Shown one piece after another: positions 44,590 through 54,205 of a DNA stretch of 64,000 nucleotides. Origin of the DNA: Actinomycetota bacterium (GTDB lineage: Bacteria > Actinomycetota > Actinomycetes > Actinomycetales > Microbacteriaceae); contig JAIUPK010000005.1 of the NCBI GenBank assembly GCA_020160915.1, positions 1 to 64,000 of the forward strand, read 5' to 3'. Position numbers and translations under genes: made by a program. Below the pieces are notes generated by a model. The model did no database searches. It was not told the DNA's origin and saw nothing but the letters and a program-made list of their open reading frames with translations. The number at the start of each line of letters is the position of its first letter. The stretch's first letter is position 1.

Positions 44590-46048
44590 CCGCGAACTCG
44601 CGCGCGTCGAGCTTGCGGACGGCCTTGCGGAACGCCATCGCCGAGTGCGGCCAGCTGACCGTGTTGCGGCCCTCGGCGTCGAGGTAGTAGCTGGAGCATC
44701 CGCCGGTCAGGTAGACCGACGTGCGCATCGTGCGCTGGAGGGACTCGTTGTAGGCGCGCAGAGCTTCGGGGGTGGCCTCGATGGTGCCGCCGACCGCGGC
44801 ATCCAGGGCCTGAAGGATGTAGTCCACCTGCGACTCGATGATGTAGATCATGCTGTTGTGGCTGAGGATCGTGTTCGGTCCGTTGAGCAGGAACAGGTTG
44901 GGGAAGCCCGGGACCGCGGTGCCGCGCAGCGCCGCCGTGTGCGACGCCCAGTGCTCGGAGAGTGTGCGGCCGTCGGTGCCGCGCACCAGGCGAGCGACCG
45001 ACGGTTCGGTCGCGTTGAAGCCCGTGCCACCGATGATGACATCGACCTCGTGGCGGGTGCCGTCGGCCGTGACGATCGTGGAGCCCTCGATCGCCGTGAT
45101 GGCGGTGGTCTCAAGGCTCACGTTGGGGCGGGTCAGCGCGGGATAGTAGGCGCTGGTCACGAGGATGCGCTTGCAGCCGATGCGATAGTCGGGCGTGAGC
45201 TTGGCGCGCAGCGCGGGAGCCTTCACCTGCTTGCGCAGGAAGGCGAGTGACTGCTGGGCGGCGGCCGCACCGACCGGCTTGTACTTGAAGCCGAGGAAGT
45301 TCACCTCGGCCCGGAGGAACTCGAGCCGTCGGGCGATTCGCTGCAGCGCGGGCAAGCGCCGGAACGCGCGGCGTCGACGCTCAGAGGTCGGCTTGTCGTT
45401 GCGGGGGATGATCCACGGCGCCGAGCGCTGGAACACCGTCAGGTGCCCCGCGACCTTCGCCACCTCCGGAACCACCTGGATCGAGGATGCCCCGGTGCCG
45501 ATCACGGCAACCCGCTTGCCCGCGAGGTCGACCGAGTGGTCCCACTGCGCCGTGTGGAAGCGCGGGCCGGCGAATGACTCCAGGCCGGGGATCGTCGGCC
45601 AGACCGGGTCGATGAGCGGACCGTGTCCCGAGACGAGCAGGCGGGCGGTGAGTTCGCCGGTGCTCGTGGACAGGCGCCAGAGGTTCGCCGCGGCATCCCA
45701 GCTGGCCCCCTCGAGCTCGGTGCGGAACAGCATGTGCTCGTAGAGTCCCTGCTCGCGGGCGGTCGAGCGCAGGTACTCGAGAATCTCGGGTTGGGAGCCG
45801 TAGCTGCGCGACCAGTCCGGGTTGGGCGCGAACGACAGCGAGTAGACGTCGCTGCGGATGTCGCACGCGGCACCCGGGTAGGTGTTGTCACGCCAGACCC
45901 CGCCGACGTCGTCAGCGCGCTCGATGACCACGAAGTCCCGGATGCCCCGGCCAGCCAACCGCGCCGCCATCCCGATACCGGCGAACCCCGCCCCCAGCAC
46001 AGCAACATCGACGTGGCGGACAGGGGCTTCGGGAGACTTCGGCGTCAT
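44576..46048 (-). CDS. Flavin-binding monooxygenase (Baeyer-Villiger-like)
   Basis: A 490-residue class B flavin monooxygenase. Two dinucleotide motifs, GAGFAGIGMAARL (FAD) and VIGTGASSIQVVPEVAK (NADPH), flank the fingerprint FAGPRFHTAQWD, which fits the Baeyer-Villiger consensus FxGxxxHxxxW. It oxidises ketones or similar compounds; the substrate is unknown. ATG 46048 is used, with TTCACT seven bases upstream as a possible -10. Confidence 0.92.
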   Translation of the reverse strand: MTPKSPEAPVRHVDVAVLGAGFAGIGMAARLAGRGIRDFVVIERADDVGGVWRDNTYPGAACDIRSDVYSLSFAPNPDWSRSYGSQPEILEYLRSTAREQGLYEHMLFRTELEGASWDAAANLWRLSTSTGELTARLLVSGHGPLIDPVWPTIPGLESFAGPRFHTAQWDHSVDLAGKRVAVIGTGASSIQVVPEVAKVAGHLTVFQRSAPWIIPRNDKPTSERRRRAFRRLPALQRIARRLEFLRAEVNFLGFKYKPVGAAAAQQSLAFLRKQVKAPALRAKLTPDYRIGCKRILVTSAYYPALTRPNVSLETTAITAIEGSTIVTADGTRHEVDVIIGGTGFNATEPSVARLVRGTDGRTLSEHWASHTAALRGTAVPGFPNLFLLNGPNTILSHNSMIYIIESQVDYILQALDAAVGGTIEATPEALRAYNESLQRTMRTSVYLTGGCSSYYLDAEGRNTVSWPHSAMAFRKAVRKLDAREFAVTPG

Positions 46049-46131
46049 GGCAATCAGTGAACCACAACTCCGAATCTGCTTCCCACGCGTCTCATAGCAA
46101 GCACATAGGCACCAGCGGCTGAATGTAACTC

Positions 46132-46153
46132 GTTCACCTGCCGTTCATCTGCC
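46132..46153 (+). promoter_or_regulatory. PHO-box-like direct repeat
   Basis: Two adjacent 11-bp units, GTTCACCTGCC (46132-46142) and GTTCATCTGCC (46143-46153), match the Streptomyces PhoP direct-repeat pattern (G-G/T-TCA-YYY-R). The repeat ends one base before the AGGAG ribosome site of the DUF4956 gene, so it may lie downstream of the transcription start and repress. Phosphate regulation is inferred. Confidence 0.55.
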
Positions 46154-46166
46154 CAGGAGTCATCCC

Positions 46167-46748
46167 ATGGATCAGTTCCTCATGCTCGCCCTCGACCTCG
46201 TGGCCATCTCGGTGCTCACCTTCGGGCTCTACTTCCCCCGTCATCGGCGTCGCGACCTCGTGGTCGCGTTCCTCGTGGTCAACGTCGGGGTTGCTGCCGT
46301 CTCGGCTGTGCTCGGCACGACCGACGTGGGGCTGGGACTCGGACTCGGCCTGTTCGGGGTGCTCTCGATCATCCGTCTGCGCAGTTCGGAGATCGCCCAG
46401 CACGAGGTCGCCTACTATTTCGCCGCGCTGTCGCTGGGCCTGATCGCCGGACTCACCACGACGCTGAGCCCGCTCATGATCGCCCTCATGGGGCTCATCC
46501 TGCTGGTGCTGTTCGTCGGCGACAACCCCGCGATGTTCCGTCGCTACCGGCAGCAGACGATCGTGCTCGACTCCGCGTACACCGACGAGACGGCCCTGCG
46601 CGACGCGCTCGAGCGGATGCTCGGAGCCAAGGTTCACCGGGTGGCGGTCACGAACCTCGACCTCGTGAACGACTCCACCACTGTCGACGTGCGCTACCAG
46701 CTCAGCGATTCGGTGCCGAGTCACGAGTCGCTGGGAGTGGGGCGATGA
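46167..46748 (+). CDS. DUF4956 membrane protein
   Basis: A 193-residue protein with about four membrane helices and a C-terminal soluble domain (AYTDETALRDALERMLGAK, RVAVTNLDLVNDSTTVDVRYQ), a DUF4956 member. AGGAG (46155-46159) gives the ribosome site for ATG 46167. It overlaps the next gene (VTC polymerase) by four bases, the usual partnership. DUF4956 may form the channel or assembly partner of polyphosphate synthesis. Confidence 0.9.
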   Translation: MDQFLMLALDLVAISVLTFGLYFPRHRRRDLVVAFLVVNVGVAAVSAVLGTTDVGLGLGLGLFGVLSIIRLRSSEIAQHEVAYYFAALSLGLIAGLTTTLSPLMIALMGLILLVLFVGDNPAMFRRYRQQTIVLDSAYTDETALRDALERMLGAKVHRVAVTNLDLVNDSTTVDVRYQLSDSVPSHESLGVGR

Positions 46749-47488
46749 GCACACTCGCACCGATCTCCCTCGCCGAGCTCACCGCCGCCGCGGAGCTGCA
46801 GACCCGTGTCGATCGCAAGTACGTGCTCACGCGGGCACAGGCCGGCACGGTGCTCCGCGACCTCGCTCCCGACACGCGGGTGCTCGAGATCGACGGCACG
46901 CGGGCGATGGCCTACGAGTCCGTGTACTTCGATACCCGCGACCTGCTGAGCTATCGCATGGCAGCGCACGCACGGCGTCGGCGGTTCAAGCTGCGCACTC
47001 GCAGTTACGTCGACTCGGCGACATCCTTTCTGGAGATGAAGACCCGGGGTGCGCGCTCGACGACAGTGAAGGAGCGCATCGAGTACGATCCCGCGCACCG
47101 GGATGTGCTTACCGAGGAAGGTCGCGAGTATGCGGACGCCGCGCTCGATGGCCTCGGCATCCCCGAACCGGAGCGGCTCGAACTGCTGCCGACCCTGGTC
47201 ACTCGCTACCGCCGCCGCACGCTCTACCTGCCCGCGTCGGGCAGTCGGGCAACCGTCGACACGGATCTCTCGTGGGAGTCCGACGACGGCACCACGATCC
47301 TGCGGCCCGACCTCGCGATCATCGAGACCAAGTCGGGATCGCGCATCTCCGAGGTCGATCGGCTGCTGTGGGGCCACGGGCACCGCCCCGACCGCATCTC
47401 CAAGTTCGGCACGGGTCTTGCCGCCCTCCGCCCCGATCTTCCCGCCAACAAGTGGGCACGGGTGCTGCGCCGCCACTTCGGTGTCTGA
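46745..47488 (+). CDS. VTC-domain polyphosphate polymerase-like protein
   Basis: A 247-residue VTC-domain protein. The tunnel of basic residues typical of the yeast Vtc4 catalytic domain is represented by DRKYVLTRAQ, RRRFKLRTRSYVDS, MKTRG and RYRRRTLYLP, with Glu in IIETKSG. It should polymerise ATP-derived phosphate into polyphosphate. The usual third partner, a CotH kinase-like protein, is not next to it. Start codon overlaps the DUF4956 stop (ATGA). Confidence 0.9.
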   Translation: MSTLAPISLAELTAAAELQTRVDRKYVLTRAQAGTVLRDLAPDTRVLEIDGTRAMAYESVYFDTRDLLSYRMAAHARRRRFKLRTRSYVDSATSFLEMKTRGARSTTVKERIEYDPAHRDVLTEEGREYADAALDGLGIPEPERLELLPTLVTRYRRRTLYLPASGSRATVDTDLSWESDDGTTILRPDLAIIETKSGSRISEVDRLLWGHGHRPDRISKFGTGLAALRPDLPANKWARVLRRHFGV

Positions 47489-47511
47489 CGCACGCGTCCT
47501 AGGCTTGCCCC

Positions 47512-48162
47512 ATGGCTGAGCTCGATGGACGCGTGGTGCTCGTTGTCGGCGCATCGGGAGGTCTCGGCTCGCGACTCGTCGCCGAACTCGATGCCGCGGG
47601 TGCGACCGTACTGAGCGCATCCCGGAGCAGCCCTACTTCGCTTGATCTGCGTGACCCGCAGAGCATCCGCGACTACGTCGGGGCACTGTCCGTCCTCGAC
47701 GGAGTGATCGTCGCCGCGGGAGTCGTCGCCTTCGGCCCGGCAGATCAGGTCTCCGACGCGGTGCTCGCCGAACTGTTCGCGGCCAACGCGGTGGGCCCGA
47801 TCACCCTCATTCGTGAGCTGACGCCCCTGCTCGCGGAGTCGGCCGCCGCCGGCCGCACGCCGTTCATCGCCACGCTCAGCGGCATCGTCGCGGAGTCCCC
47901 GACGGCGGGATTGGCGGCCTACTCGGCGTCGAAGTCGGCGCTCGCCGCGTTCGTGTCCGCAGCGTCCCGAGAGCTCCGGCGTGTGGGAATCCGTGTTCTG
48001 GATGCCCGTCCCGGCCACACCGAGACCGACCTGTCACGGCATCCGATCGCGGGAACCGCGCCCGCGTTCCCGCCGGGTCTGGACCCGACGACTGTCGCCA
48101 GCCGCATCGTGCAGGCGATCGTCGCCGACGAGAAGGACCTGCCGAGCAGCGTCTTCGCGTAG
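47512..48162 (+). CDS. Short-chain dehydrogenase/reductase
   Basis: A 216-residue SDR: nucleotide-binding GASGGLGSRLV near the start and the catalytic YSASKSA (YxxxK). The cofactor-binding half is short, as in small SDRs. TAGGCT is six bases before ATG 47512. It is convergent with another SDR gene. Substrate unknown. Confidence 0.9.
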   Translation: MAELDGRVVLVVGASGGLGSRLVAELDAAGATVLSASRSSPTSLDLRDPQSIRDYVGALSVLDGVIVAAGVVAFGPADQVSDAVLAELFAANAVGPITLIRELTPLLAESAAAGRTPFIATLSGIVAESPTAGLAAYSASKSALAAFVSAASRELRRVGIRVLDARPGHTETDLSRHPIAGTAPAFPPGLDPTTVASRIVQAIVADEKDLPSSVFA

Positions 48163-48165
48163 ACC

Positions 48166-49071
48166 CTACGCGCCGAAAACCACTCCCGTGAGTGACTCGG
48201 AGACATCCCAGAGCCGCGCTGAATCATCGTCGCGCAGGGCGCGAGCGGGCACGTGCGCGAGCTTCACGCCGCCGCGCAGCTCAAGGAAGCCGTCCGGTCC
48301 GTAGTAGGCGCCGGGGGTGGCATCCTCGCTCGTCGCCGCATACAGTGCGGGCAGGATGCCCTGCGCCACAGGCTGGAGGAACGCGTCCGCCAGCCGCCGG
48401 CCGATGCGACCGTACTCGCGGCCCTCGCGCGGGCCCGTGGTCTGCAGGTTGGTGGCGGTTCCGCCCGGGTGGCCGGCCGTGCTGAGGATGCCCCAGCCAC
48501 TGTCATCGCTGCGCTTCTGCAGCTCGCGCGCGAACATCAGGTCGGCGAGTTTGGACTGGCCGTAGGCGGTGTACGGAACGTACTTCTTCTCCGACTGCAG
48601 GTCGTCGAAGTCGAGTCGGCCGCGCCTGGCGTAGATGCTCGACAGCATCGCCACGCGGGGGTGCTCGGCCTTACGCAGAAGGGGCAGCAGCCGCCCGGTC
48701 AGCGCGAATGCGCCGAGATAGTTGCCGCCGAACTGCAGCTCGAAGCCGTCGACGGTCACGCCACGCTTCGGGGGTGCCATGACTCCGGCGTTGTTGATCA
48801 GGATGTCTACCGGCCGCCCCTCGGCGATTCGAGCGTCGGCGAAGGCTCGGATGCTCTGAAGCGACGCGAGGTCGACCAACTCGACCCGCCCGGCGCCGAG
48901 TCGGGCCGCCGCATCGTCGCCCTTGGCCCGATTGCGCACGGCGAGGATCACGTCGGCACCCGCCGCGCTGATGCGCTGCGCGAGCCCGAAGCCCAGGCCG
49001 CTGTTGGCGCCGGTGATGACGGCAAGGCGTCCGCTGAGATCGGGAACGACGACGGGCAGAGTGGCTGACAT
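48166..49071 (-). CDS. SDR oxidoreductase, protochlorophyllide-reductase-like
   Basis: A 301-residue SDR with [18 protein letters not shown] and the active-site YGQSKLAD. The long C-terminal part fits the retinol-dehydrogenase/protochlorophyllide-reductase-like group common in actinobacteria. ATG 49071 has TTGGAT six bases upstream (complement of 49078-49083); the longer frame would reach into the divergent gene. Substrate unknown. Confidence 0.9.
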   Translation of the reverse strand: MSATLPVVVPDLSGRLAVITGANSGLGFGLAQRISAAGADVILAVRNRAKGDDAAARLGAGRVELVDLASLQSIRAFADARIAEGRPVDILINNAGVMAPPKRGVTVDGFELQFGGNYLGAFALTGRLLPLLRKAEHPRVAMLSSIYARRGRLDFDDLQSEKKYVPYTAYGQSKLADLMFARELQKRSDDSGWGILSTAGHPGGTATNLQTTGPREGREYGRIGRRLADAFLQPVAQGILPALYAATSEDATPGAYYGPDGFLELRGGVKLAHVPARALRDDDSARLWDVSESLTGVVFGA

Positions 49072-49114
49072 GTCACCATCCAACCACGCGGGCGGCGTCG
49101 GATAGTCTCGTGCC

Positions 49115-50191
49115 GTGGGAGCGAGGACAAGTATCGCGAGCGTCACCCGGTGGGCACGCGGGCTGTTCCCGGTGCGGGTGTGGCTGCACTTCCTCGACCG
49201 CAACGGGTTCCTGCTCGCCGCGGGCATGAGCTATCAGGCCCTCTTCGCGGTGTTCGCCGCGGCCTACGTCGGGCTCTCGATCGCCGGCTTCGTACTCGTC
49301 GGTAACGAAGCGGTGCTGGATGCCGCGATCACTCTCATCAACACCTGGGTGCCCGGCCTGCTCGGGGCCGACGGAATCATCGATCCCGAGGCCTTCCGCG
49401 CGACGACGACAGTGCTCAGCTGGACCGGCCTCGTCGCCCTCGGCAGCCTGATCTGGACCGCCATCGGGTGGGTGACCTATTCGCGCATGGCGGTGCGCAC
49501 GGTGTTCGGTCTCGAGAAGGACAAACGCAACTACGTCGTCATGAAGGCTCGGGATCTGCTGGTCGCCGCCGCCTTCGGCGTCGCCCTGCTCGTCGCGGCG
49601 GCGCTCTCCGTGGCGAGCACCGAGCTGCTGGACTGGATCTTCTCGCTTCTCGGGTGGAGCACCAGCTCCGAGGTGTTCCGCATCAGCGTACGGGTGTCCG
49701 GCCTCGTGCTCGTCTTCGCGATCGACACCCTGGCGCTCGCCGCGATGTTCCGGTTCCTCTCCCGCGCAGCGATCCAATGGCGGCGACTCTGGGGCGGTTC
49801 CCTCCTCGGTGGTGCTGGCCTCGTCGCACTCCAACTGCTTGGCTCACTCCTCGCGGGTGGCATCACCCGCAACCCGCTTCTGGCGACTTTCGCCGTATTC
49901 GTCGGTCTGCTGCTGTTCTTCCGTCTGACCAGCATCGTGACGCTCGTCGCGGCAGCGTGGATCGCTGTCGGCGCCCACGATCGCGACGAGTCGCTGCGCC
50001 TGGTAAGCCCCGAACAACTCGACCGCGAACGAGCCGACGCCGAACACCGCGCGCTGCTGCTCGCCGCGCAGGTTCGGGTGCGGGAGGCTCGCGCCGGCCT
50101 CGACGCGGCGAACTGGTTCGAGCGCCCGTCGGCGAGGCGCCACCTGAGGGGTGCCGAGGAGGAGCTCGAGCAGTTGCGCGACCGAACCTAG
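49115..50191 (+). CDS. YihY/virulence-factor BrkB family membrane protein
   Basis: A 358-residue protein with about six membrane helices, family hallmarks [16 protein letters not shown] and GRxxG-like segments, and a C-terminal coiled-coil tail (about 300-358, rich in Arg, Glu and Leu). The family was once annotated as RNase BN; its real role is unclear. TAGTCT lies six bases before GTG 49115. Divergent from the SDR gene. Confidence 0.9.
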   Translation: MGARTSIASVTRWARGLFPVRVWLHFLDRNGFLLAAGMSYQALFAVFAAAYVGLSIAGFVLVGNEAVLDAAITLINTWVPGLLGADGIIDPEAFRATTTVLSWTGLVALGSLIWTAIGWVTYSRMAVRTVFGLEKDKRNYVVMKARDLLVAAAFGVALLVAAALSVASTELLDWIFSLLGWSTSSEVFRISVRVSGLVLVFAIDTLALAAMFRFLSRAAIQWRRLWGGSLLGGAGLVALQLLGSLLAGGITRNPLLATFAVFVGLLLFFRLTSIVTLVAAAWIAVGAHDRDESLRLVSPEQLDRERADAEHRALLLAAQVRVREARAGLDAANWFERPSARRHLRGAEEELEQLRDRT

Positions 50192-50196
50192 GTCGC

Positions 50197-51033
50197 TCAG
50201 TCCTCCGCACGAAGGCGCACGGCCTCCGCCCGAAGGTCCTCGGCTCGCCGGGCCGCGCGATCGCGATCCCGGCCGAGCGCCCGCAGGTCGCGATCGGACT
50301 CGCGCAGCTCGTCCTCCACTTCGGTGACCTGCTGCTCCAGCTGCTCAAGCCGGGACTGCAGTCGTGTGCGCGCCGACTCGACCGACTCGATGCGGCGGTC
50401 GATGCCCGTCACCTCGGTGTCGGCGGCATCCGCGCGCTTCTCCGCCTCCTTGGCCGCACGCACGACGGCGAGGTCTCGCACGGGCGCGCGCCGGGCGGCC
50501 CTCGGAACGGCCGACACCATGGATGCCTCGGGCGCGGCGACAGCGTCATCCAGATCAACGGGCTCAACACCGTCGCCCACCAGGGGCCGCACGAGTCGGC
50601 CACTGCGCACCGCCGCAGCGGCCGCCGGATCCCCGAGCGCTGCCTGCAGCGTCGCGGCGACCTCATCGAGTGCCGAGTTGGTGAGCACGTGGTGCGCGTC
50701 CGCCGCAAGCTCCGCCGCCTCGCGGGCGAGTGCCGATACGAGGCGGCGACGCTGCGAGGTCAGTTCGGCAAGCTGGTCGCGGTCGAGGTCAGACTGGGCC
50801 TGGCGCATCAGTGCGCCGAGATCTGCGAGCTGGGCGAGTTCGTCAGAACGGTGTCGAGCCAGCAGATTCACACCCCACGCCGCGGGCGAGGCCTTGCGCA
50901 GCACGCTCACGCGCTCGGCGAGCTCGGTGTCGGTCTCGTCTTTGAGTGCGCGCACCCACACGTTGCGCGCAGCGGTGAACTCGGCGGGCAGCAGCCCGTA
51001 CAGTTCATCGGCGATCTCGGCCAGTGTCGGCAT
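50197..51033 (-). CDS. Coiled-coil protein of unknown function
   Basis: A 278-residue, cytoplasmic, strongly charged protein. The N-terminal ~130 residues are helical (ARNVWVRALKDETDTELAE, KASPAAWGVNLLARHRSDEL); the last ~75 residues form a long coiled coil (IDRRIESVESARTRLQSRLE and on). It belongs to actinobacterial proteins of unknown role. ATG 51033 is six bases after TCGGAT. It converges with the YihY gene, five bases apart. Confidence 0.7.
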   Translation of the reverse strand: MPTLAEIADELYGLLPAEFTAARNVWVRALKDETDTELAERVSVLRKASPAAWGVNLLARHRSDELAQLADLGALMRQAQSDLDRDQLAELTSQRRRLVSALAREAAELAADAHHVLTNSALDEVAATLQAALGDPAAAAAVRSGRLVRPLVGDGVEPVDLDDAVAAPEASMVSAVPRAARRAPVRDLAVVRAAKEAEKRADAADTEVTGIDRRIESVESARTRLQSRLEQLEQQVTEVEDELRESDRDLRALGRDRDRAARRAEDLRAEAVRLRAED

Positions 51034-51162
51034 GGGACCATCCGAACACGATCAGTCCGCTGCCGCCAGTACCCTCGCTACGCGGGCAGCATTTCCGGCA
51101 GACGAGGAACTCGATTCCGTCTCGCATCCGCGCGGGCGGGGCTCTACGGCAGAATGGCCTGT

Positions 51163-51627
51163 GTGACGCAGCCGACCACCACCACTGAAGCCGGGGCCGT
51201 GAGCAGGACCGATGACCTCGCCGCAGCGATCACCGCGTTCTTTCGCGCGCTGGAGAGTTCGCGCAGCCGCGATGCGCTCGAGGTGCAGCTCACTCCGACG
51301 GAATACCGGGCACTGGCCAGGGTGGTGGAGGTCGGCAACAAGACCCCGAAGCGTCTCGCCATCTCGATGGGGATGTCGACGGGCGCCATCACCGCCATCT
51401 CCGACAGTCTGGTGGCTCGCGGATTGCTCGAGCGCGTCGCCAACGAGGCCGACCGTCGCAGCGTGGTGCTGCGGCCCACCCCGATGGGTCGTGAGCTGGT
51501 GGGCCGACTGTTCGGCAACTACAGCCGTGTGATCGGCGCTGCGGTCGAGGGCCTGTCCGACGCTGAGGTGCAGCAGCTCACGGTCGTGCTCCACAACCTC
51601 ACCGAGGGCCTCAACGCCAGGAGCTGA
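51163..51627 (+). CDS. MarR family regulator
   Basis: A 154-residue winged-helix protein: TPTEYRALARVVEVGNKTPKR, MGMSTGAITAISDSLVARGLLER and NEADRRSVVLRPTPMG are typical of MarR. GTG 51163 is preferred over ATG 51154, because CAGAAT lies seven bases upstream of the GTG and overlaps the ATG. Target and ligand unknown; no efflux gene is adjacent. Confidence 0.92.
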   Translation: MTQPTTTTEAGAVSRTDDLAAAITAFFRALESSRSRDALEVQLTPTEYRALARVVEVGNKTPKRLAISMGMSTGAITAISDSLVARGLLERVANEADRRSVVLRPTPMGRELVGRLFGNYSRVIGAAVEGLSDAEVQQLTVVLHNLTEGLNARS

Positions 51628-51645
51628 CCTGATCGCCTCGCGGCG

Positions 51646-52143
51646 TCACCAGCCGAGTGTGCCCGGTTCTCCCTTGAAGGGGCCGACAACGCGCGACGTG
51701 ATCCACCCGCCGTAGAAGCCGCCCGCCTGCGGGGTGACGGTCTCGCCGTCCACCGTGCACGAGTCCATGGCCGCCGGGTACAGGGAGACGTAGTCGGCGA
51801 GCTGCTCGTACCCGGGGGACGGGGTCGGGTAGAACCAAGCCGATCGCTCGGCCGTGGCATCCGGTGTGCGGATCGTCAGGTACCTGGCAAGACCCTTGTA
51901 CTCGCAGAAGCTGGTGCCCGCGGCGGGCACGAGAGCCCCGTCGGGGAAGGCGGCGCGCGGCAGATAGTAGGCGGGCGGATGACTCGTCTCCAGCACCCGC
52001 AGCGCCTCCACGGTATCGACGATCACCGCGCCGCCGAGCCGAACCACGACCCGCTCGGGCGTGGACTCCACCCGCGGCGGCCGCGGGTAATCCCACACGG
52101 ACTCCTGCCCGGGTTCCGGTTGCACGCGCACGATCTTCGCCAC
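51646..52143 (-). CDS. DUF427 protein
   Basis: A 165-residue DUF427 protein with the beta-barrel-like repeat seen in VVVRLGGAVIVDTVEALRVLE and GTSFCEYKGLARYLTI. Family function unknown. GTG 52143 has TAGGCT seven bases upstream. Confidence 0.93.
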   Translation of the reverse strand: MAKIVRVQPEPGQESVWDYPRPPRVESTPERVVVRLGGAVIVDTVEALRVLETSHPPAYYLPRAAFPDGALVPAAGTSFCEYKGLARYLTIRTPDATAERSAWFYPTPSPGYEQLADYVSLYPAAMDSCTVDGETVTPQAGGFYGGWITSRVVGPFKGEPGTLGW

Positions 52144-52200
52144 CCTGTCGAGCCTACGCCCGAGGGCTGTGCGGGAGGGATCGGCCGGGTTCGACGAAGG

Positions 52201-52641
52201 CTAGGCCCAGACGAGCCGCTTGCCGCTGAAGCCCTTGAGCTGCCCGTATTCGGTGGTGCCGCCGAACAGTGCGCGCTTGTAGGGCAGCAGCACGACGAGG
52301 GATCCGCCGGCCTTGTGCTCGAGGCGCACCTCGATCGCGTCGGTGCGCTCCTTCTCCAGGCGGCTGTTCAGCACAATGGCGGTGCAGACGGCATCGCGCT
52401 CGAGCTGCCGCAGCTGGTCGAGGAGGTTGACCAGGATCGTCTCGACCGACGGCGGCTTGCCCTTGGACTCCTTGTCATAGGCGACGAGGATGTACCGGCC
52501 GTCTTCGCTGAGGAAGACCGCGAACGGGTCGAAGTCGCTCGCCTTGGCGAGGTTGCGCTGCGCCAAGGACAGCGCGGAGTCGAGGAGGGAGTCGAGCTGG
52601 GTCTGCGCCTGGGCGCTGACGTCGTCCCTCCACGAGTTCAT
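52201..52641 (-). CDS. Small conserved hypothetical protein
   Basis: A 146-residue soluble protein (DDVSAQAQTQLDSLLDSALSL, then FAVFLSEDGRYILVAYDKE, then EVRLEHKAGGSLVVLLPYKR) of alpha/beta pattern and unknown function. ATG 52641 has TAGCGT six bases upstream; an in-frame TTG two codons earlier is less likely. Confidence 0.75.
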   Translation of the reverse strand: MNSWRDDVSAQAQTQLDSLLDSALSLAQRNLAKASDFDPFAVFLSEDGRYILVAYDKESKGKPPSVETILVNLLDQLRQLERDAVCTAIVLNSRLEKERTDAIEVRLEHKAGGSLVVLLPYKRALFGGTTEYGQLKGFSGKRLVWA

Positions 52642-52712
52642 GCTCAAACGCTACCGAGTCAAGGCCCCTCACCGCTGGCGACACTACGGGGGGTAGGCCA
52701 TAGGGTGTTTGC

Positions 52713-53414
52713 ATGAAAGCACACCTGAAGGGCAGTCACTACGTCGCGGCGATCATCGCGGGCATCGTCGGCAACATCTTCTTCTCGGCCGGGTGGAGCC
52801 TGCTCGGCGTCACTCTGTTCTTCGGCCTGTTCGCCGCGATCTTCGGCGGGTCGATCGAGTCGATCATCGGGCAGTTCACCGATCCCGCCGCGATCTCCGG
52901 CTTCTTCTCCAGTGCCGGCGGCATCGCTGCCGGACTGACGGTCGGCTTCTCGATCGCGGCTCTGGTGCTGGTGGGCCTCGGCGTGCTCTTCAGCGGTCTG
53001 ATCCTCAAGGGCGGCAAGGTGCGCAAGCCGTGGGCGACGACCTGGCTGTCCGTGCTCATCTCGGCGCTGCTGTCGGTTCCGCTCTTCTTCGTCTGGCTGG
53101 CGATCGCCAACAACACCAATGGAGCTCCCATCGCCCTGGTGGTCGTGCTCGGCACGGCGGTCGTGGGCATCCTGATCTGGCTCTGGATGACGTGGGCGCA
53201 CCGCGGCTACGCGAGCGAGTTCGCTGGCGCTTCTGCGTCGGCTACGGCCACGGCTACAGCGAAGATCGCGCCGGCGGATGCGCCAGCCGAGGTCGAGGCG
53301 GCGCCGGTCGCCGAGGCTCCCGTCGCGGCCGCTCCGGTCGCGAAGGCGCCCGCGGCGAAGACCACGGCAGCGAAGCCGCCCGCCGCGAAGAAGACTCCGC
53401 CAGCGAGTTCCTAG
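52713..53414 (+). CDS. Membrane protein with Ala/Pro/Lys-rich tail
   Basis: A 233-residue protein with four to five membrane helices (about 8-175), followed by a ~60-residue tail of Ala, Pro, Val and Lys (APVAEAPVAAAPVAKAPAAK). The tail is basic at its end and may bind DNA or cell-wall polymers. TAGGGT is six bases before ATG 52713. Its stop overlaps the convergent hydrolase by four bases. Function unknown. Confidence 0.75.
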   Translation: MKAHLKGSHYVAAIIAGIVGNIFFSAGWSLLGVTLFFGLFAAIFGGSIESIIGQFTDPAAISGFFSSAGGIAAGLTVGFSIAALVLVGLGVLFSGLILKGGKVRKPWATTWLSVLISALLSVPLFFVWLAIANNTNGAPIALVVVLGTAVVGILIWLWMTWAHRGYASEFAGASASATATATAKIAPADAPAEVEAAPVAEAPVAAAPVAKAPAAKTTAAKPPAAKKTPPASS

Positions 53415-54178
53415 CGGGGCGCGTCGAAGAATCCGACGAGCGCCGCGGTGATCTCGTCGCGCGCCTCGGCGCTCGTGATCGTCGCGACACCGTCACCGGA
53501 CTGCACGCCGTAGTTGCCGAATCCCGCGTGATTGAGGCCCTCCACCTGCACGAAGGTGGCCGTCGCCGGCAACAGGGATGACGCATCCGCAATCTTCTGC
53601 GGAGTGCTCAGGCCGTCCTCGCTGCCGCCGATCGACAACACCTCGAGCTCGGTGGCGGACAGATCGTTGGCGCAGTAGCTGCCGAACAGCACGAGGCCCG
53701 CGACATCCGGGTCGTCGGCGAGCATGCAGCTGCGCACCCCACCCAGGGAGTGCCCGCCGACGAACCAGCTGTCGACGCCGGGTGCGTCGGCCGTGAACGT
53801 CGAGAGCGGACGGGTGTCGAAGAACGCGAGGTTCAGCGTGGGCTTGGTGATGACCACTGTCACCCCGGCCGTCTCGACGATCCCACTGAGCTTGAACAAA
53901 TAGGCGTAGGGGTCGACCTTCGCGCCCGGGATGAACACGAGACCGTCGCCCGAGGCCGTGCCGGTCGGGGTCATCACGATCGAGTGGTCGGTCGAGGTGA
54001 TCGAGATAGCGGGGTTGGTCCACGCCTTGATGGCGTACTCGCGCTCACCGCGCATCACCATGTTCGCGTAGAACAGGAAGCCGACCACCAGCAGCACGAG
54101 CACCACGATGATCGCCAGCACGGTGCGACCGAGGCCGCGCAGGAACCGGCGCGCGCCCGGCATCGTCGAATCAGTCAT
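53411..54178 (-). CDS. Membrane-anchored alpha/beta hydrolase
   Basis: A 255-residue protein: an N-terminal membrane anchor (about 14-38), then an exported alpha/beta hydrolase-like domain with nucleophile elbow GGHSLGG and late His (GLNHAGFG). It is related to the exported alpha/beta hydrolase_5 group. ATG 54178 has CAGAAT six bases upstream. Divergent from zwf. Substrate unknown. Confidence 0.85.
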   Translation of the reverse strand: MTDSTMPGARRFLRGLGRTVLAIIVVLVLLVVGFLFYANMVMRGEREYAIKAWTNPAISITSTDHSIVMTPTGTASGDGLVFIPGAKVDPYAYLFKLSGIVETAGVTVVITKPTLNLAFFDTRPLSTFTADAPGVDSWFVGGHSLGGVRSCMLADDPDVAGLVLFGSYCANDLSATELEVLSIGGSEDGLSTPQKIADASSLLPATATFVQVEGLNHAGFGNYGVQSGDGVATITSAEARDEITAALVGFFDAPR

Positions 54179-54205
54179 GGCTCCATTCTGGAGTAGGGTC
54201 GGCCC

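Noticed and set aside
49468-51162. Very long plus-strand frame leading into the MarR gene
   Set aside because: It runs across the YihY gene and the antisense of the coiled-coil gene; only the last part, from about 51163, looks like protein.
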